Notes: generated by a model from the sequence alone, not told the origin. Positions 1 to 8,331 are shown, numbered from the stretch's first letter. The stretch is 64,000 bases of DNA from Steroidobacteraceae bacterium (GCA_019634895.1 JAHCAM010000011.1:1-64000); one strand, 5' to 3'. Translations and numbers: made by a program.

Positions 1-2072
1 GCAGGCGACTCGATCAGCAGCTGCGCGCGGTGCCGGCCGGCGCGCCGCTCCATCGCCGCCGGCGCCGGGCCGAGGATGCGCAGCCCCGGCGGGCGCGGCG
101 CCGGCGCGGCGGCGAGCGCCGCCTGCAGGAAGGCGCGGACCTCGCCGCGCGCCGGCGCATCCGCCCGCAGCAGCGCAAGGTGCGAGTACGGCGGCCATCC
201 CGCGGCGCGCCGCTCCTCGAGGCCCCGCGCCGCGAACCCGTCGTAGCCCTCGCGGATCAGGCACTGCAGCAACGGGTGCTCGGGGTAGCTGGTCTGGATC
301 AGCACCTCGCCGGGACGGTCGCCGCGGCCCGCGCGCCCGGCGACCTGCACGATCTGCTGCGCGAGCCGCTCGCTGGCGCGGAAGTCGGCGCCGAACAGTC
401 CCTGGTCGGCGGCGAGCACGACCACCAGCGTCACGTCGGGGAAGTCGTGGCCCTTGGTCAGCATCTGCGTGCCGAGCAGGATGCGTGCGCGCCCGTCCGC
501 GGCCGCAGCCAGCGCCTGCTCCATCTCGCCGCGCCGGCGGATCACGTCGCGGTCCACGCGCACCAGGGGCGCGCCGGGGAAGCGCGCGGCGAGCGCGGAC
601 TCGACGCGCTCGGTGCCCTCGCCGACCGGCGCGAGCTCGTTGCCGCAGCGCGGGCAGCCGTAGGGCATCGGCTCGTCGGCGCCACAGTGGTGGCAGACGA
701 GCCGCGCGCGGCCCATGTGCACCGTGAGCCTGGCGTCGCAGGAACGGCAGGGCGCGGTGTAGCCGCAGCCCGGGCAGAACAGCGTCGGCGCCCAGCCGCG
801 GCGGTTGAGGAAAACCAGCACCTGCCCGCCGTCGCCGAGGTGGCGTTCGATCGCGGCGGCGGCCTGCGGCGAGAGCCCGTCGCGGGCGGGATTGACGCGC
901 AGGTCCACGACCGCGACGCGCGGCTTGCCGGCGCGGCCGGTGCGCTCGGGCAACGACAGCCTGGCATAGCGGCCGGCGGCGACGTTCGCGAGCGACTCGA
1001 ACGAGGGCGTGGCGGAACCCAGCACGACCGGGACGCCCGCGAGCGAGGCGCGCAGCACCGCGAGGTCGCGCGCCGAATAGCGGAAGCCCTCCTGCTGCTT
1101 GTAGGAGGCGTCGTGCTCCTCGTCCACGACCACGATGCCGGGCGCGGGCATCGGCGTGAACACCGCCGAACGCGTGCCGATGACGACCGGCGCGCGTCCG
1201 GCGGCCGCGGCACGGAAGGCCGCGGCCCGCGCGCCGTCCGCGAGCGAGGAATGCAGCGCGACGATCGGCACGGCGAGCCGCTCGCGGAAGCGTGCGACCA
1301 GCTGCGGCGTGAGCGCGATCTCGGGCACCAGCACCAGCGCGCCGCGGCCGGCCGCGAGCGCGCGCGCGATGAGCTGCAGGTACACCTCGGTCTTGCCGCT
1401 GCCGGTGACGCCGTGCAGCAGGAACGCGCCATAGCCCCCGAGCGCGGAGCCGACGGCCGCGCAGGCGGCGGACTGGTCCGGCGTGAGCGCGGGACCCGCA
1501 AGGCCGAGGCCGGACGGCGGCGGCGCTTCCGGCCGCTCGAACGACTCGGCCCAGCCGCGGCGCACGAAAGACTTCAGCGCGTCGCGCAGGCCGGCCGTGG
1601 CGATCGCATCCGCGTCCGCGCCGGCGCTGCCGATCAGGCCGGCCAGCTCCTGCTGCCGCGCGCCGAGCCGGGCGGCGGGCAACTCGGCCTGCCCGCGCTG
1701 CGACAGCCGCCACACGGTCTCGTCCATGCGCGATGGCGCGCCGCCGCGCAGCATCTTCGGCATCGCGGCGAACAGGACCTCGCCGAGCGGATGGTGGTAG
1801 TAGTCGGCCGCCCACAGCAGCAGCCCGAAGGCCGTCTCGTCCCACAGGGGTTCATCGTCGAGCGCCGCCAGCGCGCGCTTCAGTTGCGCGCGCGGCAGCG
1901 CGCTCTGCTGCGCGACGGCCGCGACCACCCCGATCGCGCGCTGCCGGCCGAGCGGTACGCGCACGCGCATGCCCGCGCGAGGCTGCGGCTCGCCCGCGGG
2001 AGGCAGGTAGTCGAAGCGCCGCCTGAGCGGCGTGTCGAAGACCACCTGCAGTATCTGCGAATCGGTGCCCAA
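1..2072 (-). CDS. priA: Primosomal protein N' (PriA replication-restart helicase), C-terminus cut by window edge
   Basis: PriA is the 3'-5' DNA helicase that recognises stalled forks and reloads the replisome in the cytoplasm. About 690 residues are present. An N-terminal DNA-binding region (residues 1-110) is followed by Walker A GVTGSGKTE near residue 221, a DEEHD Walker B motif, and a zinc-binding insertion with paired CxxC motifs (CPGCG, CRSC, CHHCG, CPRCG). The helicase C lobe contains GRAGRG. The last visible residues (RAQLLIES) match the PriA tail, so roughly 40 residues lie beyond base 1. The start is TTG at 2072, because an in-frame TAA directly precedes it; an AAGGA lies only 3 bases upstream. 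It is divergent from the sigma-factor operon. Confidence 0.95.
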   Translation of the reverse strand, partial: MGTDSQILQVVFDTPLRRRFDYLPPAGEPQPRAGMRVRVPLGRQRAIGVVAAVAQQSALPRAQLKRALAALDDEPLWDETAFGLLLWAADYYHHPLGEVLFAAMPKMLRGGAPSRMDETVWRLSQRGQAELPAARLGARQQELAGLIGSAGADADAIATAGLRDALKSFVRRGWAESFERPEAPPPSGLGLAGPALTPDQSAACAAVGSALGGYGAFLLHGVTGSGKTEVYLQLIARALAAGRGALVLVPEIALTPQLVARFRERLAVPIVALHSSLADGARAAAFRAAAAGRAPVVIGTRSAVFTPMPAPGIVVVDEEHDASYKQQEGFRYSARDLAVLRASLAGVPVVLGSATPSFESLANVAAGRYARLSLPERTGRAGKPRVAVVDLRVNPARDGLSPQAAAAIERHLGDGGQVLVFLNRRGWAPTLFCPGCGYTAPCRSCDARLTVHMGRARLVCHHCGADEPMPYGCPRCGNELAPVGEGTERVESALAARFPGAPLVRVDRDVIRRRGEMEQALAAAADGRARILLGTQMLTKGHDFPDVTLVVVLAADQGLFGADFRASERLAQQIVQVAGRAGRGDRPGEVLIQTSYPEHPLLQCLIREGYDGFAARGLEERRAAGWPPYSHLALLRADAPARGEVRAFLQAALAAAPAPRPPGLRILGPAPAAMERRAGRHRAQLLIESP

Positions 2073-2107
2073 TTATCCTTGTAAATCAATGAGTTGAGAA
2101 ACGCGAG

Positions 2108-2127
2108 GGCGGGCGTCAACGCCCGCC
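2108..2127. other. Perfect 8-bp hairpin between priA and the sigma-factor operon
   Basis: GGCGGGCG and CGCCCGCC flank a TCAA loop. The hairpin sits in the 103-bp divergent intergenic region. No U-tract follows on either strand, so it is not an obvious intrinsic terminator. It could be a leader structure or an operator; nothing visible decides. Confidence 0.4.
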
Positions 2128-2175
2128 GCGGAAGCGACGTTATATCACCGAGGCGGGGCCTGGAGTCGCGCGCCG

Positions 2176-2802
2176 ATGCCGGAGGAGCCGTTGACCCGCT
2201 CTGCTACGCTTCCCGCGCCCGCGGCGCGCTGCGCCGGACGGAGCGCAATTCGGGAGGCGGCCCTGGACACGGAACGCGCACTGGAGCGCTTCCTCGCCGG
2301 CATCGAGCGGCGTGCGTTCGGCATCGCGAGGCTTGCGCTCGGCGATCACGCGGAGGCCGAGGATGCGGTGCAGGACGCGATGATCCGCCTGGTGCGGAAC
2401 TACGCGGGCCGTCCGGCGGAGCAGTGGCGGCCGTTGTTCTACCGGATCCTGCGCAACCGCATCACCGACAGCCAGCGCCGGCGGAAGGTGCGCCGCGCGG
2501 TGATCGCCTGGTGGCCCGGCGGCGATGGGGACGGCGATGCGCCTGACCCGGTGGACTCCGCGGCAGACCCGGGCGGCGGGCCCGACGCCGCGCTCGAGGG
2601 CGAGGAATTCCTCGCGCGCATCCAGCGGGTGCTCGCCGGGCTTTCCAGCCGGCAGCGCGAGGCGTTCATGCTCAGGAACTTCGAGGGCATGGACGTGGCG
2701 CAGACGGCGATCGCGATGGGATGTTCCGAAGGCAGCGTGAAGACGCATTACTTCCGCGCGCTGCAGGCATTGCAGGAGGTGCTTGGGGAATGGAAGACAT
2801 GA
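2176..2802 (+). CDS. RNA polymerase sigma factor, ECF/sigma-70 family
   Basis: An alternative sigma factor that should direct RNA polymerase to a small regulon. Sigma region 2 (HAEAEDAVQDAMIRLVRN, about residues 56-73) and region 4 (LSSRQREAFMLRNFEGM, then the helix-turn-helix AQTAIAMGCSEGSVKTH) are clear. An acidic linker of about 40 residues joins them. The start is uncertain. ATG at 2176 has no Shine-Dalgarno, TTG at 2191 follows GGAGGAG, and CTG at 2263 follows GGGAGG with good spacing and would remove a 29-residue tail lacking domain similarity. It heads an operon whose next gene is a single-pass membrane protein, the usual position for an anti-sigma factor. Confidence 0.9.
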   Translation: MPEEPLTRSATLPAPAARCAGRSAIREAALDTERALERFLAGIERRAFGIARLALGDHAEAEDAVQDAMIRLVRNYAGRPAEQWRPLFYRILRNRITDSQRRRKVRRAVIAWWPGGDGDGDAPDPVDSAADPGGGPDAALEGEEFLARIQRVLAGLSSRQREAFMLRNFEGMDVAQTAIAMGCSEGSVKTHYFRALQALQEVLGEWKT

Positions 2803-3158
2803 ACGAGCGGATGCGGGAACTGGAGCGGCGCAGCCGTGCCGCCTTCGACGAGGGCGTCGCTGGGCTACCTGTCGCCACGCGCACGCGCCTGGCGCGCGCC
2901 CGCGCGACCGCACTCGGCGAACTGCGGCGCCGGCGCCTGCGCGGCTTCCCGGCGTGGATTCCTGCCGGTGCAGTTGCCGCCGCCGCGATCGCCGGCGTGA
3001 TGCTGTGGCAGGACGAGCGGGCGCCGCCGGGGGAAACCGCGCTCGCGCAGTTCGAGGACCTGGACCTGGTCGCCGGTGCGGAGGATTTCGACATGTTCGC
3101 GGAGGATGGCGACTTCTATGCCTGGGCGACCGACGAGGCGGCCAGGGACATGGGTTGA
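2790..3158 (+). CDS. Single-pass membrane protein, candidate anti-sigma factor
   Basis: A protein of about 122 residues with a charged N-terminal half, one transmembrane helix (WIPAGAVAAAAIAGVML, around residues 53-69) and an acidic C-terminus rich in Asp and Glu (EDLDLVAGAEDFDMFAEDGD). It overlaps the sigma-factor stop by 13 bp; an alternative ATG at 2799 would give a 4-bp overlap. Position, topology and overlap suggest it holds the sigma factor at the membrane. I see no zinc-binding anti-sigma motif (HxxxCxxC), so the role is inferred from context only. Confidence 0.75.
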   Translation: MEDMNERMRELERRSRAAFDEGVAGLPVATRTRLARARATALGELRRRRLRGFPAWIPAGAVAAAAIAGVMLWQDERAPPGETALAQFEDLDLVAGAEDFDMFAEDGDFYAWATDEAARDMG

Positions 3159-3162
3159 GGCG

Positions 3163-3375
3163 ATGCGGCGCGCCTGGATTGCGGCCTGCCTGATGGCCTT
3201 GCCGGCCACGGCGTCCGAGCCGCCGCGGCCGCCGCCGGACCCCGAGTTCCTGGAGTTCCTCGCGGAACTCGGCGGCGAGGACGAGGAGTTCCAGGAGTAC
3301 ATCGAGTCGCGCAAGGGCGAGAGAGAGCTGAAGCGCGCGGAGAAGAAGGCTTCGAAGGATGACGACCATGAATAG
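3163..3375 (+). CDS. Short exported acidic protein of the sigma-factor operon
   Basis: A 70-residue ORF starting MRRAWIAACLMALPATASE, a plausible signal peptide with cleavage after ATA or TAS. A Pro-rich stretch follows, then an acidic/basic helical tail (ELGGEDEEFQEYIESRKGERELKRAEKKASK). It begins 4 bp after the preceding stop, and its 3' end overlaps the DUF3106 gene. I do not recognise a family; operon position suggests a co-regulated periplasmic partner of the DUF3106 protein. Confidence 0.7.
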   Translation: MRRAWIAACLMALPATASEPPRPPPDPEFLEFLAELGGEDEEFQEYIESRKGERELKRAEKKASKDDDHE

Positions 3376-3919
3376 ACTCACATGGATTCTCGCAGCGTGG
3401 CTCGTGCTGGCGATGGCGCCTGGGCTGGCGCAGGCACAGGACCCGGCGCGGCCCGCGGCGCCCGACACGACGCCCGGCATCGCCTGGGACCAGCTCGACG
3501 CCGAGCAGCAGCGGATCCTCGCCGGGCAGCGCGCGGCCTGGGACTCGCTGCCGCCGGGCCGCCAGCAGGCGATGGCGCAGGGCGCCGGGCGCTGGGCATC
3601 CATGACGCCCGAGCAGCGCGCGAAGGCCGAAGAGCGCTGGCGCAAGTGGCGTACGCTGCCGCCGGATGAGCGCGCGAAGCTCCGCGAGCGCTGGCGGCGC
3701 TACCACCAGCTCCCGCCGGAGCAGAAAGAACTGCTGCGCGACGATTTCCGCCGCTACCAGCAGCTCTCGGAGGAACAGCGGGAACGCCTGCGCGAGCGCT
3801 GGCGCCAGATGACGCCCGAGGAGCGCCAGCGCGCCGTCGAGCGCCGCCAGCAGCGGCCCGCGCAGCAGCCGATGCAGCGGCCGGCGCCCGCGCCGCCGGC
3901 CCGCCGCCCGGCGGGCTGA
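3368..3919 (+). CDS. DUF3106 domain protein, exported, Arg/Trp-rich helical repeats
   Basis: A secreted or periplasmic protein of about 183 residues. The signal peptide (LTWILAAWLVLAMAPGLAQAQ) is followed by repeated units of the form LPPEQRxxLRERWRRYxxL, about every 18-20 residues, as in DUF3106. The tail is rich in Pro, Gln and Arg. ATG at 3368 is preferred because AAGGA lies 8 bases upstream; an in-frame ATG at 3359 is possible. It overlaps the preceding gene by 8 bp. The family is commonly found downstream of this type of sigma factor, and its function is unknown. Confidence 0.85.
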   Translation: MNRLTWILAAWLVLAMAPGLAQAQDPARPAAPDTTPGIAWDQLDAEQQRILAGQRAAWDSLPPGRQQAMAQGAGRWASMTPEQRAKAEERWRKWRTLPPDERAKLRERWRRYHQLPPEQKELLRDDFRRYQQLSEEQRERLRERWRQMTPEERQRAVERRQQRPAQQPMQRPAPAPPARRPAG

Positions 3920-3991
3920 GGCGCCACTCGCATCCGTCGCCGCATCGTGGGAGGATGGTCCGCAGCCGTCCTGCCCGCCGCGGAGGCCGCG

Positions 3992-4180
3992 ATGTCCGAG
4001 AGGAAACTCAAGCGATCGAAGGACCGCATGATCGCCGGCGTGTGCGGCGGGATCGCGGAATGGTACGGCTGGAAGCCGGACCGCGTGCGGATCGCCTACG
4101 TGATCCTGTCGCTGCTTTCCGCCGCCTTCCCCGGCATCATCGTCTACCTGCTGCTCTGGCTGGTGATGCCCGACGAATGA
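3992..4180 (+). CDS. PspC-domain small membrane protein
   Basis: A 62-residue PspC-type protein: the N-terminal motif KDRMIAGVCGGIAEWYG is followed by a hydrophobic helix (VILSLLSAAFPGIIVYLLLWLVM). PspC domains associate with envelope stress responses at the inner membrane. The start ATG at 3992 has GGAGG 6 bases upstream. Its stop overlaps the next gene's start (ATGA). The stand-alone domain without pspA/pspB nearby is common, and no specific partner is visible. Confidence 0.88.
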   Translation: MSERKLKRSKDRMIAGVCGGIAEWYGWKPDRVRIAYVILSLLSAAFPGIIVYLLLWLVMPDE

Positions 4181-5043
4181 TGGACCGCCGCTGCATCGCG
4201 CTCTACGACGAGTTCACCCACGGCGTCATGCCGCGGCGCGATTTCCTCGCGCGCCTCGCCCGCATCGCGGGCAGCGCGGCCGCGGCCGCCACGCTGCTGC
4301 CGCTGCTGGAGAACCGCTACGCGGACGCGGCGACGGTGGCGCCGGACGACCCGGCGCTCGCCGCCGGCCGCGAGAGCTTCGAGGGCCCGGCGGGTGCGGT
4401 GTCCTGCTACGTGGCGCGGCAGCGGTCGGCGCCGGAACGCCGGCCCGCGGTCATCGTGATCCACGAGAACCGCGGCCTCAACCCGCACATCGAGGACGTC
4501 GCGCGGCGCGCGGCGCTGGCGGGCTTCCTCGCCGTCGCGCCCGATGCGCTCTCGGGCACGGGAGGCACGCCCGCGGACGAGGACGAGGCGCGCAGGCAGA
4601 TCGGCGCGCTCGATCGCGAGACCGCGCTCGGCATCTATCTCGCGGCAGTCCGCTTCGCCGCGGGGCATGCGCATTCGACCGGCAAGGTCGGCTGCGTCGG
4701 CTTCTGCTGGGGCGGGGGGATGTCGGGCCGGCTCGCGGCGAATTCCCCGGAGCTGAATGCAGCGGTCGTTTACTACGGCAGCCCGCCGTCGGCGGAGGAG
4801 GCGGCGCGTGTCCGCGTCCCCGTCATGATGCACTACGCCGGCCGCGACGAGCGCATCAACAACGCGGTGCCGGCCTTCGACGCAGCTCTGCGCTCGATCG
4901 GCGTGCGCTACGAGATGCACTTCTACGCCGACACCGACCACGCCTTCCACAACGACACCAACGCCGCCCGCTACGACGAGACTGCCGCAAGATTGTCCTG
5001 GCGCCGCACCGTCGAATTCCTCGCGCGCGAACTCGGCGCCTGA
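4177..5043 (+). CDS. Dienelactone hydrolase family protein, Tat-exported
   Basis: An alpha/beta hydrolase of 288 residues. The N-terminus contains a twin-arginine signal (PRRDFL followed by an Ala/Leu helix), so export in folded form is likely. The DLH catalytic triad is visible: nucleophilic Cys in GFCWGG, Asp in GRDERI and His in DHAFHND. The IHENRGLNPHIEDVARR stretch is typical of carboxymethylenebutenolidase-like enzymes that open cyclic esters or lactones. The substrate is not predictable. It starts at an ATGATG overlapping the PspC stop. Confidence 0.9.
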   Translation: MMDRRCIALYDEFTHGVMPRRDFLARLARIAGSAAAAATLLPLLENRYADAATVAPDDPALAAGRESFEGPAGAVSCYVARQRSAPERRPAVIVIHENRGLNPHIEDVARRAALAGFLAVAPDALSGTGGTPADEDEARRQIGALDRETALGIYLAAVRFAAGHAHSTGKVGCVGFCWGGGMSGRLAANSPELNAAVVYYGSPPSAEEAARVRVPVMMHYAGRDERINNAVPAFDAALRSIGVRYEMHFYADTDHAFHNDTNAARYDETAARLSWRRTVEFLARELGA

Positions 5044-5049
5044 TGCATG

Positions 5050-5145
5050 CGCTGCGCGTTGCGGGAGCGCGCGGCGCTCCCTCGTTCGCGCCGCCGGAAC
5101 TTACGCGCTCGCTCGGGTCGCCGCACGCTCCCGCAACGCGCAGCG
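5050..5145. repeat. Stem-loop repeat, family 2 copy A (perfect 20-bp stem, conserved 40-bp core)
   Basis: A perfect 20-bp inverted repeat (5050-5069 and 5126-5145, starting CGCTGCGCGTTGCGGG) encloses a 40-bp core at 5078-5117. The reverse complement of the core matches 5289-5328 with a single mismatch. The stem sequence is unrelated to that of the second copy. It lies in the 319-bp gene-free gap between the hydrolase and pntB, which otherwise shows nothing recognisable. Confidence 0.75.
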
Positions 5146-5274
5146 ATGCGGCCGGCGCCGGGTCACGCGGACGAATGCGCGGAGATGGCTGGAGGCGAGG
5201 GGCAGTCCGTCTGCGGTCCGTGGTTGAGTCGCGCGCAGCGGGTCTTGCGGCATGCCGCGCCGGTACCGCGCGCA

Positions 5275-5343
5275 CTGGCCGGGCGGGGCCCGAGCGAGCG
5301 CGTAAGTTCCGGCGGCGCGAGCGAGGGAACCCCGCCCGGCCAG
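5275..5343. repeat. Stem-loop repeat, family 2 copy B (perfect 14-bp stem, conserved 40-bp core)
   Basis: A perfect 14-bp inverted repeat (CTGGCCGGGCGGGG at 5275-5288 and its complement at 5330-5343) encloses a 40-bp core (5289-5328). The core is the inverse of copy A's core, 39 of 40 identical. It ends about 20 bp from the pntB stop, so it could also influence 3' ends of the pnt transcript. The same core in different stems suggests that the core, not the stem sequence, is conserved. Confidence 0.75.
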
Positions 5344-5362
5344 CAGGCGCGGAACGGATGCG

Positions 5363-6784
5363 CTACCCCGCAGCCTTGACCGCGTGGATCAACTCGGCGG
5401 CGACCTTCTGCGCGTCGCCGTACACCATGCGCGTGTTGTCGAGGTAGAACAGGTGGTTCTCGATGCCCGAGAATCCCGCGCCCTTGCCGCGCTTGATCAC
5501 CAGCACGTTCTTCGCCTTGTCCGCGTTCAGGATCGGCATGCCGTAGATCGGGCTCGACTTGTCGGTGCGCGCGACCGGGTTGACCACGTCGTTGGCGCCG
5601 ATCACCAGCGCCACGTCGGTGGTGTCGAACTCCGCGTTGATCTCGTCGAGGTCGGAGATCAGGTCGTAGGGCACGCCGGCCTCGGCCAGCAGCACGTTCA
5701 TGTGCCCCGGCATGCGGCCCGCGACCGGGTGGATCGCGAAGCGCACCATCACGCCCTTGTCGATCAGCAGCTGGCACAGCTCCCAGACCTTGTGCTGCGC
5801 CTGCGCGACCGCCATGCCGTAGCCCGGGATCACGATCACCCTCTGCGCGAACGCCATCATGATCCCGGCATCCGACGGCTCGATCGGCTTGAGCGAGCCG
5901 GTCACTCCCTCGGCTGCCGCGGCCGGCCCCTCGCCGAAGCCCGAGAACAGCACGTTGCCGAGCGAACGGTTCATCGCCTTCGCCATCAGCTGGGTGAGCA
6001 GCGTGCCCGCCGAGCCCACCACGATGCCGGCGATGATCATCGCCGCGTTCTCGAGCACGAAACCCTCGAAGGCGACCGCGAGGCCGGTCAGCGCGTTGTA
6101 CAGCGAGATCACGACCGGCATGTCGGCGCCGCCGATCGGCAGCGTCATGGTGATGCCGAGCAGCAGCGCCAGCGCGAAGAACGCGATGACCATGCCGAGC
6201 GTCGGATGGCCGGAGATCACGATCCAGGCGCCGATCGCGACCGTGGCCGCCGTGATCACGAGGTTCACGAGCTGCTGGCCCTTGAAGCGGAAGCTGCGCT
6301 TGATCAGGTCCTGCAGCTTGCCGAAGGCGATCAGCGAGCCCGAGAAGCTGACCGAGCCGATGAAGGCGCCGGCCGCCGCCAGCGTGGTGACCACCGGGCC
6401 GTGGTGCGCGTCGCCGGCGGGATCCGTGGTGGTCATGCGCAGCAGCTCGACCGCGGCGATCGCCGCCGCCGCGCCGCCGCCCATGCCGTTGTAGAGCGCG
6501 ATCATCTGCGGCATGTCGGTCATCGCGACGATGCGGCCGGACCACCAGGCGAGCCCGCCGCCGATCGCGATCGCCGCGAGCATCAGCGCGAAGTTGCCCA
6601 TCCCGGGGTAGAGGAAGCTCATCAGCGTGCCGATCAGCATGCCGACGCCGGCGACCACGATGCCGCGGCGCGCCGTGACCGGCGAGCTCATGGCCTTCAG
6701 GCCCATGATGAACAGGAACGCGACCAGCAGGTAGGAGAGGTCGATCGCGAGCATCGCGACGTTCTCCGGCAGGAGTCCGGACAT
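5363..6784 (-). CDS. pntB: NAD(P) transhydrogenase subunit beta
   Basis: The beta subunit of proton-translocating nicotinamide nucleotide transhydrogenase, which uses proton motive force to reduce NADP+ with NADH. It has 473 residues: an N-terminal membrane domain with about eight helices, then the NADP-binding domain III with VIVIPGYGMAVAQAQ, IHPVAGRMPGHMNVLLAEA and GANDVVNPVA motifs. The start ATG overlaps the pntA2 stop (ATGA). Length and motifs are standard; it completes a three-gene operon. Confidence 0.97.
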   Translation of the reverse strand: MSGLLPENVAMLAIDLSYLLVAFLFIMGLKAMSSPVTARRGIVVAGVGMLIGTLMSFLYPGMGNFALMLAAIAIGGGLAWWSGRIVAMTDMPQMIALYNGMGGGAAAAIAAVELLRMTTTDPAGDAHHGPVVTTLAAAGAFIGSVSFSGSLIAFGKLQDLIKRSFRFKGQQLVNLVITAATVAIGAWIVISGHPTLGMVIAFFALALLLGITMTLPIGGADMPVVISLYNALTGLAVAFEGFVLENAAMIIAGIVVGSAGTLLTQLMAKAMNRSLGNVLFSGFGEGPAAAAEGVTGSLKPIEPSDAGIMMAFAQRVIVIPGYGMAVAQAQHKVWELCQLLIDKGVMVRFAIHPVAGRMPGHMNVLLAEAGVPYDLISDLDEINAEFDTTDVALVIGANDVVNPVARTDKSSPIYGMPILNADKAKNVLVIKRGKGAGFSGIENHLFYLDNTRMVYGDAQKVAAELIHAVKAAG

Positions 6785-7083
6785 CAGGCGGGCTCCTTCT
6801 TCTTCTGGCCGCTCGACTTGAACATCTCCAGCATGCGCTCGGTGACCACGTAGCCGCCGACCGCGTTGCCGGCGCCGAGCACCACGCCGATGAAGCCGAT
6901 GACCTGCTCGGCGAAGGTGTCGGCGCGGCCGAGCGCGACCATGGCGCCGACCAGCACGATACCGTGCACGAAATTGCTGCCGGACATCAGCGGCGTGTGC
7001 AGGATCACCGGCACGCGCGCGATCACCTCGTAGCCGGTGAACGCCGCGAGCATCACGATATAGAGCGCGATGACGCCTTCCAT
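6784..7083 (-). CDS. pntA2: NAD(P) transhydrogenase subunit alpha, membrane part (alpha-2)
   Basis: A 99-residue membrane subunit, the separate second half of the alpha polypeptide in organisms where PntA is split. Three hydrophobic helices are visible, with the motif PLMSGSNFVHGIVLVGAM typical of domain II. It ends in a short charged tail (SSGQKKKEPA). It lies immediately downstream of the soluble alpha-1 gene and overlaps pntB by 1-4 bp, consistent with stoichiometric translation. Confidence 0.95.
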   Translation of the reverse strand: MEGVIALYIVMLAAFTGYEVIARVPVILHTPLMSGSNFVHGIVLVGAMVALGRADTFAEQVIGFIGVVLGAGNAVGGYVVTERMLEMFKSSGQKKKEPA

Positions 7084-8211
7084 TTACGCGGCCTCCACGG
7101 TCTTGCGGGTCGGTTCGTGGCGGATCGCGCCCTCGTGCGTGACGCAGGACGCCGCGAACACCTCGTCGTTCCAGTCGATGCGGATGGCACCGTCCTGCAG
7201 CGCCGGCTTCAGGAAATTGAGCAGGTTCTTGGCGTACATCTCGCTGGCGTGGTGCGCGACGGTCGCCGGCAGGTTCACCGGGCCGATGACGCGCACGCCG
7301 CCGTGCTCGACCGTCTCGCCGGCCTTCGCCAGCTCGCAGTTGCCGCCGTTCTCGGCGAGCAGGTCCACGACCACCGCGCCGGCCTTCATGCGCTCGACCG
7401 CGGCACGGGAGATGATGCGCGGCGCCGGCCTGCCGGGGACGCCGGCGGTGGTGATCACGCAATCCGCCGCGGCGATGCGCCCGTCCAGCACTTCCTGCTG
7501 CCTGGCCTTCTCTTCCGCCGTCAGTTCGCGCGCATATCCCCCCGCGCCTTCGGCGGTGACGCCGGTCTCGACGAACTTCGCGCCGAGGGACTTCACCTGC
7601 TCGCGCGTCGCCGCGCGCACGTCGTAGGCCTCGACGATGGCGCCCAGGCGCTTCGCGGTCGCGATCGCCTGCAGGCCGGCGACGCCCGCGCCGATCACCA
7701 GCACGGTCGCCGGACGGATGGTGCCGGCGGCGGTGGTCAGCATCGGGAAGAACTTGTCGAGCGCCTCGGCGCCGATCAGCACGGCCTTGTAGCCGGCGAC
7801 GGCCGCCTGCGAGGACAGCGCGTCCATGGACTGCGCGCGGGAGATGCGTGGCACCAGTTCCATGGCGAAACTGGTGATGCGGCGCTCGCTGAGCGCGCGC
7901 ACCAGCGCCGCCTGCGCGTGCGGCGCGAGGAATCCGGCCACGACGGCGCCGGGCTTCAGGCGCGACGCGACCGCGGGGTCCGGCGGCTGGACGGTCAGCA
8001 GCACGTCCGCCTCCGTGATCACCGCGTCCGCGGAATCGGCGAAGGACACGTCCCCGTAGGCGGCGTCCGGGAAGCGGGCCGCGGCGCCGGCCCCGCGCTC
8101 GAGCAGGATCCGGGCGCCCTGGGCGGCCAGGCGGGTGGCGACTTCGGGAACGACCGCCACGCGGTTTTCGCCCCGCACGGTCTCCCGGAGCACGCCGATC
8201 GTGACTGGCAT
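7084..8211 (-). CDS. pntA1: NAD(P) transhydrogenase subunit alpha, NAD-binding part (alpha-1)
   Basis: The cytoplasmic NAD(H)-binding domain I of transhydrogenase, 375 residues from ATG 8211. The start has GGGAGG 6 bases upstream; an upstream GTG extension is less likely. The alanine dehydrogenase/PNT fold is clear: N-terminal IGVLRETVRGENRVAVVPE, Rossmann motif VLVIGAGVAGLQAIATAKRLG and the mobile-loop region near VGGYARELT. It is the first gene of the pntA1-pntA2-pntB operon and is divergent from an HNH nuclease gene. It supplies NADPH together with the two membrane subunits. Confidence 0.95.
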   Translation of the reverse strand: MPVTIGVLRETVRGENRVAVVPEVATRLAAQGARILLERGAGAAARFPDAAYGDVSFADSADAVITEADVLLTVQPPDPAVASRLKPGAVVAGFLAPHAQAALVRALSERRITSFAMELVPRISRAQSMDALSSQAAVAGYKAVLIGAEALDKFFPMLTTAAGTIRPATVLVIGAGVAGLQAIATAKRLGAIVEAYDVRAATREQVKSLGAKFVETGVTAEGAGGYARELTAEEKARQQEVLDGRIAAADCVITTAGVPGRPAPRIISRAAVERMKAGAVVVDLLAENGGNCELAKAGETVEHGGVRVIGPVNLPATVAHHASEMYAKNLLNFLKPALQDGAIRIDWNDEVFAASCVTHEGAIRHEPTRKTVEAA

Positions 8212-8258
8212 CCGATTCCTCCCTGGATTCGCCGGCCGGTAGGGCCGGTGCATTGAAA

Positions 8259-8287
8259 ATTATAACAATCGTGGCTTATTGTTTCAG
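8259..8287 (-). promoter_or_regulatory. Probable sigma-70 promoter of the pnt operon
   Basis: On the minus strand CTGAAA (8287-8282) and TATAAT (8264-8259) are separated by 17 bp. The perfect -10 in an AT-rich island within GC-rich sequence supports this, and transcription would start about 55 bases before the pntA1 ATG. No operator was recognised. Confidence 0.65.
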
Positions 8288-8331
8288 GGTTTCGGCCTGG
8301 GGTTTGTACGTAGGTGAACGCGGTTTCGGGC

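Noticed and set aside
30-2084. A 684-codon open frame on the plus strand opposite priA
   Set aside because: It is low-complexity Arg/Ala-rich antisense sequence caused by high GC; the minus-strand frame carries full PriA motifs.
2191-2215. TTGACC near the sigma-factor start as a -35 element
   Set aside because: No -10 hexamer lies at a proper distance; TTG may instead be an alternative start codon after GGAGGAG.
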